A stretch of 64,000 nt of DNA, taken from the NCBI RefSeq assembly GCF_963082655.1, contig NC_081552.1, positions 56,119,610 to 56,183,609 of the forward strand, written 5' to 3'. Below, one piece after another: positions 1-10,550 of the stretch. Positions within the stretch are counted from its first letter, which is position 1; the number at the start of each line of letters is the position of its first letter. This DNA comes from Stomoxys calcitrans (taxonomy: Eukaryota; Arthropoda; Insecta; Diptera; Muscidae). The notes under the pieces are model-generated. The model saw only the letters and a list, made by a program, of their open reading frames with translations, made no database searches and was not told the DNA's origin. A program made the translations under genes and the position numbers.

Positions 1-1853
1 AAATTTTGCACAGATTCTTTTTTTGTCCATAAGCAGGTTAAGCTTGAAGATGGGCTATATCGGACTATATCTTGATATAGCCCCCATATAGACCGATCCT
101 CCGATTTAGGGTTTTAGGCCCATAAAAGCCACATTTATTATCCGATTTTGTTGAAATTTGGGGCAGTGAGTTGTCTTAGGCCCTTCGACATCCTTCGACA
201 ATTTGGCTCAGATCGATAAAAATGTGGATATAGCTGCCATATAGACCGATCCTCAGATTTAGGGTCTAAGGCCCATAAAAGCCACATTTATTATCCGATT
301 TCACTGAAATTTGGGACAGTGAGTTGTCTTAGGCCCTTCGACTTCCTTCGTTAAATTGGCCCAGATCGGTTCAGATTTGGATATAGCTGCCATATAGACC
401 GTTCCTCCGGTTCAGGGTCTTAGGCCCACAAAAGCCACATTTATTATCCGATTTTGATGAAATTCGGGGCAGTGAATTGTGTAAGGCCCATCGACATCCT
501 TCGTTAATTTGGCTCAGATCGGTCCAGATTTGGATATAGCTGCCATATAGATCGATCCTCCAATTTATGGTGTAAGGCCCATAATAGCCACATTCATTAT
601 CCGATTTTGCTAAAATTTGGGACAGAGAGATGCGTTAGGCCCTTTGACACATTTCTTCAATTTGGTCCAGATCGGTTCAAATTTGGATATAGCTGCCATA
701 TAGACCGATTTCTTGATTTATGGTTTTGGGCCTATAAAATGCTCATTTATTGCCCGATGTCCCCGAAATTTGGAACAGTGAGTTAAGTTAAGCCCCTTGA
801 CATACTTCTGCAATATCGCACAGATCGGTCCAGATTTGGATATAGCTGCCATATAGACCGTTCCTCCGGTTCAGGGTCTTAGGCCCACAAAAGCCACATT
901 TATTATCCGATTTTGATGAAATTCGGGACAGTGAATTGTGTAAGGCCCATTGACATCCTTCGTTAATATCAGATCGGTCCAGATTTGGATATAGCTGCCA
1001 TATAGATCGATCCTCCGATTTATGGTGTAAGGCCCATAAAAGCCACATTCATTATCCGATTTTACTGAAATTTGGGACAGTGAGATGTGTTAGGCCCTTT
1101 GACATATTTCTTCAATTTGGTCCAGATCGGTTCAAATTTGGATATAGCTGCCGATCTCTCGATTTAATATTTTGGGCCCATAAAATGCTCATTTATTGTC
1201 CGATGTCGCCGAAATTTGGAACAGTGAGTTAGGTTAAGACCCTTGACATACTTCTGCAATATCGAACAGATCGGTCCAGATTTGGATATAGCTGCCATAT
1301 AGACCGATATCTAGGTTTTAGGTTTTGGGGCCATAAAAGACGCATTTATTGTCCGATGTCGCTGAAATTTGACACAGTGAGTTTGGTTAGGCTCATCGAC
1401 GTCCTTCTTAAATTTTACCCAGATTGGTCCAGATTTGCATATAGCTGCCATATAGACCGATCTCTCGATTTAAAGTTTAGGGCCCATAAAAGAGGCATTT
1501 ATTGTCCGATTTCGCCGAAATTTGGTACAGTGCTTTGTGTTAGGCTATTCGACATGTTTATACAACTTGGCCCAAATCGCTCCAGATTTGGATATAGCTG
1601 CCATGTATCTCGATTTAAAGTCTTGGCCCCATAAAAGGCGCATTTATAATCCGATTTCACTGAAATTTGACACAGCGACTTATGTTCGGCTGTTCGACAT
1701 CCGTGTCGTATATAGTTCAGATCGGTATGTGGTATATGAGTATAAGGTATGAAATTTTCATCGAATTTTGATGAAAGGTGGTTTATATATATACCCGAGG
1801 TGGTGGGTATCCAAAGTTCGGCCCGGCCGAACTTAACGCCTTTTTACTTGTTT
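1..1853 (+). mobile_element. DINE-like (HINE) element, family A, 5' end cut by window edge
   Basis: Non-autonomous helentron-associated element. The right end shows GGTGGTGGGTATCC, the GC hairpin (GTTCGGCCCGGCCGAAC, about 1816-1832) and the terminal TTTTTACTTGTT. The interior is about eleven tandem units with a period near 152 bp (for example GATATAGCTGCCATATAGA at about 228, 379, 533, 686 and 839). Each unit holds a GATCGGTC...GACCGATC inverted repeat. The GTCY block should lie left of position 1. Short ORFs here are repeat artefacts. Confidence 0.8.
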
Positions 1854-2163
1854 TCCAATTTCAAAAACTTCGTCTCTATGTCGAAAAACAAGCCTGTACC
1901 AAATTTGAAGACGATCGGATGAAAACTGCGATCTGTAGTTTGCACACAAATTATCATGGGCAGACAGACAGACGGACAGACAAACGGACAGACAGGCGGA
2001 TATACAGACGGTCAGACGGCCGGACAGACAGATGGACAGACAGACGGACAGACAGACGGACAGACAGACGGACAGACAGACGGACAGACAGACGGACAGA
2101 CAGACGGACAGACAGACGGACAGACAGACGGACAGACAGACGGACAGACAGACGGACGGACAG

Positions 2164-2198
<35 letters not shown>

Positions 2199-2467
2199 GA
2201 CAGACAGACAGACGGACAGACAGACGGACAGACAGACGGACAGACAGACGGACAGACAGACGGACAGACAGACGGACAGACAGACGGACAGACAAACGGA
2301 CAGACAGGCGGATATACAGACGGTCAGACGGCCGGACAGACAGATGGACAGACAGACGGACAGGTATACTTATCAATGGGTCCAGCTCTCTTCCTTCTGG
2401 GTGTTTAAAACAAATGCTGTAAGTTATAATGCCCCATACCACAGTAGTGGTGTAGAGTATAAAAATT
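1854..2467 (-). mobile_element. DINE-like element, family C, 3' truncated
   Basis: Family C ends in a palindromic terminus: CCCATACCAC...GTGGTGTAGAGTATAAAAA at about 2430-2467. Inside it are the block TATACTTATCAATGGGTCCA and a greatly expanded GACA/GACG microsatellite. The hairpin end is missing: the element abuts the family A copy at about 1853. Confidence 0.65.
1956..2363. repeat. GACA/GACG minisatellite, about 400 bp, with duplicated variant blocks at both ends
   Basis: Imperfect 8-bp repeat GACAGACG, the GTCY microsatellite of a family C element read in reverse. A variant block with AAACGG, GGCGGATATACAGACGG and GGCCGG occurs at about 1981-2040 and again at about 2293-2352, offset 312 bp, which points to segmental duplication or unequal exchange. 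Because the period is not a multiple of three, all frames stay open and give spurious TDRQ/SVRL-rich ORFs on both strands. Confidence 0.9.
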
Positions 2468-2804
2468 GGCAAACATGAAAAACGCCAAGCCAAAAGAAAA
2501 GCAGAATTGGGTTTTTTTTATAACGAAACATTGCAAAAGCTAATTTGACAGACAGACAGACGGACAGACAGATAGACGGAGATAGCTAAATCGAATCAGA
2601 AATTGATTCTGATTCGATCGGTATACTTATCAATGGGTCCAGTTCTCTTCCTTCTGGGTGTTTCAAACAAATGCAGTAAGTTATAATACCCCGTACCACA
2701 GTAGTGGTGGTGGGAATACAAATTGGCAAACATGAAAAACGCCAAGGCAAAAGAAAAGCAGATTTGGGTTTTTTTCTATAACGAAACATTGCAAAAGCTA
2801 ATTT
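2363..2804. repeat. Direct tandem duplication, offset 257 bp
   Basis: The stretch starting GGTATACTTATCAATGGG at 2363 and running through AAATTGGCAAACATGAAAAA to CAAAAGCTAATTTGA at about 2547 recurs from 2620 to about 2804. The copy contains the end of the family C element plus about 85 bp of adjacent DNA, so the duplication is segmental and not a second independent insertion. Confidence 0.85.
2549..2719 (-). mobile_element. Second copy of the family C 5' end, inside the tandem duplication
   Basis: Contains a short GACAGACG run, the palindrome AATCAGAAATTGATTCTGATT, and the terminal pair CCCCGTACCAC / GTGGTGGTGGG. It is the duplicate of 2363-2467 with extra GTCY sequence. Confidence 0.65.
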
Positions 2805-3365
2805 GAAGCTCATTTGGTGTGACGCGGGTGGCTGGAAAGCTAGACCAAATTTATATTGTGAAAATGTGTCAAGGCAATTGATATTTCACCATACCCCAAT
2901 CTACCCTATTCATTCATGGGAAAATGTCATAAATCATAATTATTATGCATGAGTGTGTGCCTATTTCTATGCGAATGTGTGGTTGTGCAAGTGTTTTTAT
3001 TTTCCAGCAATTACAATATTACTGGCCTATTAAAACAAAACAGTAATTAATTTTATGCTGGTTTTGTTATCACATCTAATTATGATAAATTTAACTCAGC
3101 GCGAAAAAGGAGTTAAGCACAAAGTCCTTTTTAACCTCTTAACTAGGAAACTTTGTCTAGTAGCGAAGGTAAATGTCGGCTTTGTGGAAGCCAGAGGTAA
3201 GGTAACCTTCTAGTGACAGGGCGGCACATAATTAATTTTAATATAATGGAAATAATCAAAGCAGCAATGCAAAAATTCCGACATTGTGAATATTAATTTT
3301 CTACTAATTGGAGGATTATGGAAATAAATACATTTTGTTTATACTCATTAAGGGAATAGAAGAAA
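2805..3365. other. AT-rich spacer, nothing recognised
   Basis: No convincing ORF, RNA gene or repeat family was recognised. It may be original host intergenic or intronic DNA, or an unrecognised old repeat. Confidence 0.5.
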
Positions 3366-4751
3366 ACAAGTAAGAGCGTGCTAAGTTCGGCCAGGCGGAA
3401 TCTTATATACCCTCCACCATTGATGGCATTTGTCGAGTTTATGCGCGGTATCTCTTTTTAGACAAACATAGAATATTGAATAAGAACTGTTATGCTATTG
3501 GAGCTATATCAAGTTATAGTCCGGTTCAGACCATAAATGAATGCTGATTGACATTGTAGAAGTCATTGTGTAATATTTCAGTTCATTCGGATAAGAATTG
3601 CGCCTTGTAGGGGCTCAAGAAGCAAAATCGGGAGATAGTTTTATATGGGAGCTGTATCAAGCTATTAATCGATTCAGACTATATTAGACACGTATGTTGA
3701 AGGTCATGAGAGAAGCCGTTGTACAAAATTTCAGCCAAACCGGATGAGAATTGCACCCTCTGGAGTTTCAAGAAGTCAAGATCCCAGATCGGTTTATATG
3801 GCAGCTATATCAGGTTCAATACCGATTTACGCCATACTAAGCACAGTTATTGGAAGTCATAACAAAACACCTCATGCAAAATTTCAGCCAAATCGGACGA
3901 GAAGTGCGCCCTCTAGAGCCTCAAGAAGTCAAGTCCCAAGATCGGTTTATATGGCAGCTATATCAGGTTCAATACCGATTTACGCCATACTAAGCACAGT
4001 TATTGGAAGTCATAACAAAACACCTCATGCAAAATTTCAGCCAAATCGGATGAGAAGTGCGCCCTCTATAGCCTCAAGAAGTCAAGTCCCAAGATCGGTT
4101 TATATGGCAGCTATATCGAAAAATGGACCGATTTAAACCACACTTAGCGTATTTGTTGGAAGTGATACCAAAACACTATGTGCAAAATTTCAATAAAATC
4201 GAACGAGAATTGCGCCCTCTAGAGGCTCAAGAAGTCAAGACCCAAGATCGGTTTATATGGCAGCTATACCAAAACATGGACCGCTTTGGCTCATTTACGA
4301 TACCAACCGACTACACTAATAAAAAGTATTTGTGCGAAATTTCAAGCGACTAGCTTTACTCCTTCGAAAGTTAGCGTGCTTTCGACAGACGGACGGACGG
4401 CATATTTCGAGGTGTTACAAACAGAATGACGAAATTAGTTTACCCCCATCCTATGGTGGAGGGTATGCAAATGCAAATTTTGCCCATGAACATTCCACTA
4501 AGGAACAATGAATGCAGTCCGATTCAAGTTTATAGCCGAGTCCGAACGGCATGCCGCAGTGCGAAACCTCTTTGAAGAGAAGTTTTACATGGTATAGTAC
4601 CTCACAAATGTTACCAGCATTAGGAGGGGAAAACCACCGCTGAAAAATTTTTTTCTGATGTTCCCGCCAGGATTCGAACTCAGGCGTTCAGCGCCATAGG
4701 CGGACATGCTAACCTCTGCGCTACCGTGGCCTCCGGTGGAGGGTATAAAAA
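3366..4751 (-). mobile_element. DINE-like element, family B, interrupted by a SINE
   Basis: The left end reads ACAAGTAAGAGCGTGCTAAG, then the hairpin, then TATACCCTCCACCATT. The right end is GGTGGAGGGTATAAAAA, split by the SINE at 4469-4734. The internal units carry GATCGGTTTATATGGCAGC and GCGCCCTCTAGAG, and a short GACGGACGGACGG block lies near 4388. Two adjacent internal units (about 3800-4110) are almost identical, indicating recent unit duplication. Confidence 0.85.
4469..4734 (-). mobile_element. tRNA-derived SINE, 266 bp, with 12-bp target duplication
   Basis: Read on the minus strand from 4734, it has a tRNA-like head with an A box (GGTAGCGCAGAGGTTAGC) and a near-perfect Pol III B box (GAGTTCGAATCC), then a unique body and a short TTTGC-type tail. 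It is flanked by the direct repeat GGTGGAGGGTAT (4457-4468 and 4735-4746), as expected for LINE-mobilised target-primed insertion. The insertion is at the extreme end of a family B DINE-like element. Two damaged relatives lie at 7308-7433 and 47187-47398. Confidence 0.85.
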
Positions 4752-5096
4752 ATGTAAATATATTAGCACATTCAGCAACACAATGGATCAAATGACCTTT
4801 TTACAGCGAAGTGCTATTGAAGATGTCTTTTGTCCTAAAATGTTCGTACAACGGAAAAGTCTTGTAAAATTTTTCAAATAAAGGCAACAGACCTGATGAC
4901 TGAGCGAAGATTTATGCTTTTCCTATTCATTAAATTTCTCACAAAATTTTAACATAACATCAGTTAACAATCACACATGAACAACAATGTTTTCGAAAGG
5001 AACAAGAACAACTAAATGCATTGGGATTAAAGAGGCGCAATTTTGAAACAGGTGTTTTGAAGGATACACAGTGTGATCAAATCGAAAATAGTGGTA
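4752..5096. other. Spacer, nothing recognised
   Basis: AT-rich DNA without a convincing ORF or repeat signature. Confidence 0.45.
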
Positions 5097-5362
5097 GACA
5101 AGTAAATAGTTCGGCCGCGACGAGTATTCCGTAAAAATTCTCCCTTACTAACTCAGTTTGTATTTGAAATATTTTGCAAGACGCCGATCAAATCGGATAT
5201 GGATTTGGCGTCTATGATCCCAAGAAGTCATATTGGGATATCGGTATCTAAGTAGACCGATTCTGGAAGTCACAACACAAACCATTGTACCAAATTTGAG
5301 CCAAATCAGGAGAAAGTTGAGGCTTCTAGAAATTCTTGCTTCGGCAGAATATATACTAACAT
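5097..5362 (-). mobile_element. Old DINE-like relic, family B type
   Basis: Starts ACAAGTAAATAGTTCGGCCG and continues with recognisable but eroded unit sequence (CAAGAAGTCATATTGGGATATC, AACCATTGTACCAAATTTGAG, GGCTTCTAGAA). Both ends are damaged. It is clearly more diverged than its neighbours. Confidence 0.5.
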
Positions 5363-5462
5363 TTTAACTATACAGAGATGATAAGCATGGCCCCTGCGCA
5401 ACGGTGACACGCAAAATCGTGAAGCCTTCCACATTTGTTAAGCACTAATTTTTGATCTCTAT

Positions 5463-6062
5463 TTAGATTGAGACATTACAGTAACAGATATTAAACATAT
5501 CCTATGAATAGTAAAACCGCATACAGCTCCTGGCAACGATAGGATTCCTTAGTGAAATAGCGCGAATTTTTACTATTGGGTTGCCCAAAAAGTAATTGCG
5601 GATTTTTCATATAGTCGGCGTTGACTAATTTTTTCACAGCTTGTGACTCTGTAATTGCATTCTTTCTTCTGTCAGTTATCAGCTGTTACTTTTAGCTTGC
5701 TTTAGAAAAAAGTGTAAAAAAAGTATATTTGATTAAAGTTCATTCTAAGTTTTATTAAAAATGCATTTACTTTCTTTTAAAAAATCCGCAATTACTTTTT
5801 GGGCAACCCAATATCTTCTATAACAAGAGCATTAGTGATGAGTCATTGATAAGATCAATAATATTCCCAATTCACAAAAAAGGAAATGTTAATGATCCCA
5901 GCTGCAAAAATTCTGTTGGGTATCCTGAATTATGGGGTCACATCATGAGTTGAAGAAAACCAAATAATGAAAGAATATCAAGCAGGGTTCCGCAAGAATT
6001 ATTCCACAGCGGGCAATGTGTAGAACATAGCTGCAATAGTAAGTCTAAAATGGGCGGAAAAG
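5463..6062 (+). pseudogene. LINE reverse transcriptase fragment, interrupted by a mariner MITE
   Basis: Two flanking pieces read as the N-terminal half of a non-LTR retrotransposon reverse transcriptase when considered frame by frame. Before the MITE there is a HTAPGNDRIP-like segment (family pattern KAPGPDGIP). After it come IFPIHKKGNVNDPS and EYQAGFRKNYSTAGNV (the family pattern QAGFRKxxST). Stops and frameshifts break it, and it is cut at 6063 by a DINE-like element. The catalytic YADD region is absent. The clade cannot be assigned from this much. Confidence 0.65.
5576..5811 (+). mobile_element. Mariner-derived MITE, 236 bp, intact ends
   Basis: Terminal inverted repeats TTGGGTTGCCCAAAAAGTAA / TTACTTTTTGGGCAACCCAA, flanked by TA target duplications (5574-5575, 5812-5813). 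Both halves match the two outer ends of the mariner at 49189-60870, with the transposase region missing, so it is an internal-deletion derivative. It interrupts a LINE reverse transcriptase fragment. Confidence 0.9.
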
Positions 6063-6064
6063 AA

Positions 6065-7290
6065 ACAAGTAAAAGCGTGCTAAGTTCGGCCGGGCCGATT
6101 CTTGGAAACCCACCACCATGGATTCTGCTAAAAATGTATACAAAATAAATTTAGTTGAAGGGCATAATTTTATTCTACATCCCAAACCAGCGAAAATTAG
6201 AGCTTCTATGAACCGAACAAGGATGATCGAGAGACCAGTCTCCATAAGAGCATTATAAGGTTATAGACTGATTTGGATTGTATATGACACAGTTGTTGGA
6301 AAACGTAACAAAATACCGTAGCCAAATTTCAGCTAGATCGGTTAAAAATTGCGGCTTGCAAGGACTCAAGAAGTCAAATCGGGAGATCGGTTTATATGGG
6401 AGCTATGTCAGGTTTTAAAATCGATATAAATTGGCACAGTTGTAAAAAGTCATAACAAAACATTGCATGCTCAATTTCATCCATATCGAACAAGAATTGC
6501 GGCTTCCAGGGGCTCAAGAAGTCAACCCGGGAGATTGGGATATATGGGAGCTACTTGGCAAAGTTGTTGGAATTCTTAATAAAACACTACATAAAAATTT
6601 TCAGCCAAATTAGACAATCAAATCTGGAGTTCGGTTTATATGGGAGCTGTATCGGGTTATAGACTGATTCACACCGTACTTGGCACAATTGTTGAAAGAT
6701 GACGAATGGCCTAACACAACTCACTTTCCAAAATTTCAACGAAATCGGACAATTAGTGTGCTATATGTGGTCACAAGACCATAATTCTAGAGATCGATTT
6801 GTATGGGAGGTATGTCCAAATCTGGACCGAAGGAAGCCAAATTGTCGTAGGCCATACCACAACTCACTGTCCCAAATTTCGTAGACATTGGAATTCGCCC
6901 TTTATGGGTCCACAACCTTAAAACGAGAGATCGGTCTATATGGCATATATAGGGTTGCCCAAAAAGTAATTGCGGATTTTTTTTTATAGTCGGCGTTGAC
7001 TAATTTTTTCACAGCTTGTAACTCTGTAATTGCATTCTTCCTTCTGTCAGTTATCAGCTGTTACTTTTAGCTTGCTTTAGAAAAAAAGTGTAAAAAAAGT
7101 ATACTTGATTAAAGTTCATTCAAAGTTTTATTAAAAATGCACTTACTTTCTTTTAAAAAATCCGCAATTACTTTTTGGGCAACCCAATATTTGCAAATCT
7201 GGACCGATCTGGGCCAAATTGAAGAAGAACATCGACAGGCCTAACGCAACTCAATGTTCCAAAATTCATCAATAGGATCGGATAATAAAG
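6065..7290 (-). mobile_element. DINE-like element, chimeric B to A, interrupted by a mariner MITE
   Basis: Left terminus ACAAGTAAAAGCGTGCTAAG (B-like) followed by CTTGGAAACCCACCACC (A-like). Internal units are of B type up to about 6690 (GTTTATATGGGAGCTATGTC) and of A type afterwards (GGCCTAACACAACTCAC, CAAATCTGGACCGA). The right (GTCY) end is absent. A MITE sits at 6950-7187. Confidence 0.65.
6950..7187 (+). mobile_element. Mariner-derived MITE nested in a DINE-like unit
   Basis: About 238 bp, same family as 5576-5811. Ends (T)AGGGTTGCCCAAAAAG... and ...CTTTTTGGGCAACCCAA, with TA on both sides (6948-6949, 7188-7189). It splits the unit sequence TATGGCA / TTTGCAAATCTGGACC. Confidence 0.88.
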
Positions 7291-7307
7291 AAAAAAGGAT
7301 AAGAACA

Positions 7308-7433
7308 TCCGACATTTTTTCAGCAGTGGATAGTCCCTGCTAACATGGACGACATTTTTGGGATATCATGCCATGAATACAACTTCTTCTCTCCCAAAAA
7401 AGTGTCGCACTGCGGCGCGCCAATTGGACTATG
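7308..7433 (+). mobile_element. SINE body fragment
   Basis: Matches the body of the SINE at 4469-4734 in the opposite orientation: a CAGCAGTGG segment, CATTTTTGGGATATCATGCCATG, and AGTGTCGCACTGCGGCGCGCC. It lacks the tRNA-like head and the tail. Confidence 0.6.
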
Positions 7434-7437
7434 ATAT

Positions 7438-9931
7438 AACAAGTAAAAAGGCGTTAAGTTCGGCCGGGCCGAACTTTGGATACCCACCACCTCGGGTTTA
7501 TATGTAAAACACCTTTCGTCAAAATTCGTTGAAAAATGCATACCTTATGCCCCATAGCAGCTATATCGATATATGTTCCGATTTGAACCAAATACTAGGA
7601 AGTACAAATCATTGTTCAATAAACCGATCTGAACCATATACGACACGGATGTCGAAAAGCCTAACATAAGTCACAGTCTTAAATTTCAGTGAAATCGGAT
7701 TATAACTGCGCAGCTATATGGCAGCTAAATCCAAATCAGCACCGTTTTGGGCCAAGTTGCAGAAAAAACTCGAAGAGCCTAACATAACTCAAATTTCGAT
7801 GAAATCGGATTATAAATGCGACTTTTTTGGCCCCCAAAACCTTAAATCGAGATATCGGTCTATATGACAGCTATATCCAGATCTGAACCGATCTAAGCCA
7901 AATTGAACAAGTAAAAGCGTGCTAAGTTCGGCCGGGCCGAATCTTATATACCCTCCACCATGGATCGCATTTGTCGAGTTCTTTTCCCGGCATCTCTTCT
8001 TAGGCAAAAAAGGATATAAGAAAAGAGTTGCTCTGCTATTAAAACGATATCAAGATATGGTCCGGTTCGGACCACAATTAAATTATATGTTGGAGACCCG
8101 TCTAAAATTTCAGCCAATTCGTATAAGAATTGTGCCCATTGGGGCTCACGAAGTAAAATAGAGAGAACGATTTATATGGGATCTGTATCGGGCTATAGAA
8201 CGATTCAGACCATAATAAACACGTTTGTTGATGGTCATGAGAGGATCCGTCGTACAAAATTTCAGGCAAATCGGATAATAATTGCGACCTCTAGGGGTCA
8301 AGAAGTCAAGATACCAGAAAGGTTTATATGGCAGCTATATCAGGTTATGAACCGATTTAAACCTTATTTGAATGGAAAAATAAAATATGTCATGCAAAAT
8401 TTCAGCCAAATCGGATAGGAATTGCGCCCTCTAAAAGCTCAAGAAGTCAAATCTCCAGATCTGTTTATATGACAGCTATATCAGGTTATGGACCGATTTG
8501 AACCATACTTGGCACATTTGTTGGATATCATAACAAAACACGTCGTGCAAAATTTCATTCCAATCGGATAAGAATTGCACACTCTAGAGGCTCAAGAAGT
8601 CAAGACCCAAGATCGGTTTATATGGCAGCTATACCAAAACATGGACCGATATGGCCCATTTACAATACCAACCGACCTACACTAATAAGAAGTATTTGTG
8701 CAAAATTTCAAGCGGCTAGCTTTACTCCTTCGGAAGTTAGCGTGCTTTCGACAGACAGACGGACGGACGGACAGACGGACGGACATGGCTAGATCGACAT
8801 AAAATTTCACGACGATCAAGAATATATATACTTTATGGGGTCTCAGACGAATATTTCGAGTAGTTACAAACAGAATGACGAAATTAGTATACCCCCCATC
8901 TTATGGTGGAGGGTATAAAAAGAACGTCGAAGAACCCAACACAACTCACTGTCCGTAATTTGGGCGACATCGGACAATCAATGCGCCTTTTATTGAAACA
9001 AAACCTTAAATCTAGAGATCGGTCTATATGGCAGCTATATTCAAATCTGGACCGATCTGTGCCATAATGCAGAACTATGTCAAGGGGTTTAACTTAACTC
9101 AATGTCCCAAATTTCGGCGACATCGGACAATAAATGCGCCTTTTATGGGCCAAGACCCTAAATCGGTGGATCGGTCTATATGGCAGCTATATCCAAATCT
9201 GGACCGATCTGGGCCAAATTGACGAAGGATGTCGAGGGGCCTAACATAACTCACTGTCCTAAATTTTAGCAAAATGAGATAATAAATGTGGCCTTTGTGG
9301 GCCTAAGACCCTAAATCGGAGGATCGGTCTATTTGGCAGCTATATCTAAATCTGGACCGATCTGGGCCAAATTGACGAAGGATGTCGAAGGGCCTAGAAC
9401 AACTCACTATCCCAAATTTCAGCAAAATCGGAAAATAAATGTGGCTTTTATTGGCCTAAGACCCTAAATCGGCGGATCGGTCTATTTGGCAGCTATATCT
9501 AAATCTGGACCGATCTGGGCCAAATTGACGAAGGATGTCGAAGGGCCTAACACAACTCACTATCCCAAATTTCAGCAAAATCGGAAAATAAATGTGGCTT
9601 TTATTGGCCTAAGACCCTAAATCGGCGGATCGGTCTATATGGGGGCTATATCAAGATATTGTCCGATATAGCCCATCTTGGAACTTAACCTGCGCATGGA
9701 CAAAAAAAAAAAGAATCTGTGCAAAGTTTCAGCTCAATATCGCTATTTTTGAGGACTATAACGTGATTTCAACAGACAGGCGGACAGACGGTCGGACGTC
9801 TAGATCGTCTTAGATTTTCAAGCTGATCAAGAATATATATACTTTATAGGGTCGGAAATGGATATTTCGATGTGTTGCAAACGGAATGACAAAATGAATA
9901 TACCCCCATCCTTCGGTGGTGGGTATAAAAA
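7438..9931 (-). mobile_element. DINE-like element, family A, complete, containing a family B element
   Basis: Left end AACAAGTAAAAAGGCGTTAAG, then the hairpin and CTTTGGATACCCACCACCTC. Right end CCTTCGGTGGTGGGTATAAAA. Near the right end are GACAGACGGTCGGACG and GTCTAGATCGTCTTAGATTT. The interior has A-type units of about 152 bp. It is split at AATTGA / GAACGTCGAAG by the family B copy at 7906-8921, so both ends of one insertion are preserved. Confidence 0.87.
7906..8921 (-). mobile_element. DINE-like element, family B, complete, nested in family A
   Basis: ACAAGTAAAAGCGTGCTAAG plus hairpin on the left and CTTATGGTGGAGGGTATAAAA on the right. GACAGACGGACGGACGGACA lies near 8753, followed by GGCTAGATCGACATAAAATT and the 5' block ATATATACTTTATGGGGTC. 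Confidence 0.9.
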
Positions 9932-9965
9932 GCTTCGTTCTTTCGTGCCTAAAACTTTGGGGATT

Positions 9966-10165
9966 TTTACACCCTACAAACTACTGTGGCACAGGGTTAA
10001 AAGCTAAGTGCATTTGCTTGTAACGCCCAGAGGGAAAAGACATAAACTCATTAAAAAGCGTACCGATTGACTCAGAATCACTTTCTGATTCGATTTAGCT
10101 TTATCTGTCTTTCATCCCGCTTGTCCATGCTAATTTGTCTACAATTTTCATCCAATCATCTTCAA
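9966..10165 (+). mobile_element. DINE-like fragment, family C, 5' end
   Basis: ACACCCTACAAACTACTGTGG followed by CACAGGGTTA (the C-type terminal pair), then TCAGAATCACTTTCTGATTC and a decayed GTCY stretch (TCTGTCTTTCATCCCGCTTG). Truncated to the right. Confidence 0.6.
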
Positions 10166-10550
10166 ATTTGGCAGAGACGTCGTTTTGGCGAAAGGGATCT
10201 TTGGGCCATTCCCCGGAACTTCCGTGTATACGGATGGGTCCAAATTTGGTTTGGCCAGAGATTTCATTGCAGTTTTTTTAGTAGGAGAATCATAAAGGCT
10301 TTTGGAAATTGGTACGCCTTTATAGTGCAAGTCTTCGAGTTTCTGAAAGCACTGGAGACGAGCGGAGACCAAATCAGACTGTTCACAGTATAAGTCAATA
10401 GTCGGGGGCGTTGATGAATCAGGCGTCGTCATGAGGTCCAGACTGTTTAGAAGATTAAATGGGACAGCCAATGCCTCTCTGGTTAAGCATCCAAAGATGG
10501 CGGGAAAAGAAGCGACCGACGAGCATGCCAGGTGCGAGCTTCGTACATCA
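10166..10550 (+). pseudogene. LINE RNase H domain fragment
   Basis: A broken reading shows RNase H landmarks in order across frames: VYTDGSKFG near 10228 (catalytic D in the TDGS motif), a helix resembling FEFLKALET near 10331, and KMAGKEATDEHAR near 10495, which fits the late conserved NxKADELAR-type motif. Frame changes and stops separate the pieces, so it is a dead fragment of an RNase-H-carrying LINE. It may or may not be the same family as the one at 43822-47150. Confidence 0.5.

Noticed and set aside
1..1853. CRISPR-like array, because of regular spacing of repeats
   Set aside because: Units of about 152 bp are contiguous tandem repeats without unique spacers, in a eukaryotic transposon context.
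1778..2493. Several long overlapping ORFs (148-214 codons) on both strands rich in TDRQ or SVRL repeats
   Set aside because: They are translations of the 8-bp GACAGACG microsatellite, which leaves every frame open. No start context and no non-repeat domain.
3744..4136. ORF of 130 codons with repeated RSQVPRSVYMAAIS segments, and many similar ORFs elsewhere
   Set aside because: These are chance-open frames through DINE-like internal units. The same peptide recurs wherever the unit occurs, on either strand, with no conserved start or stop.
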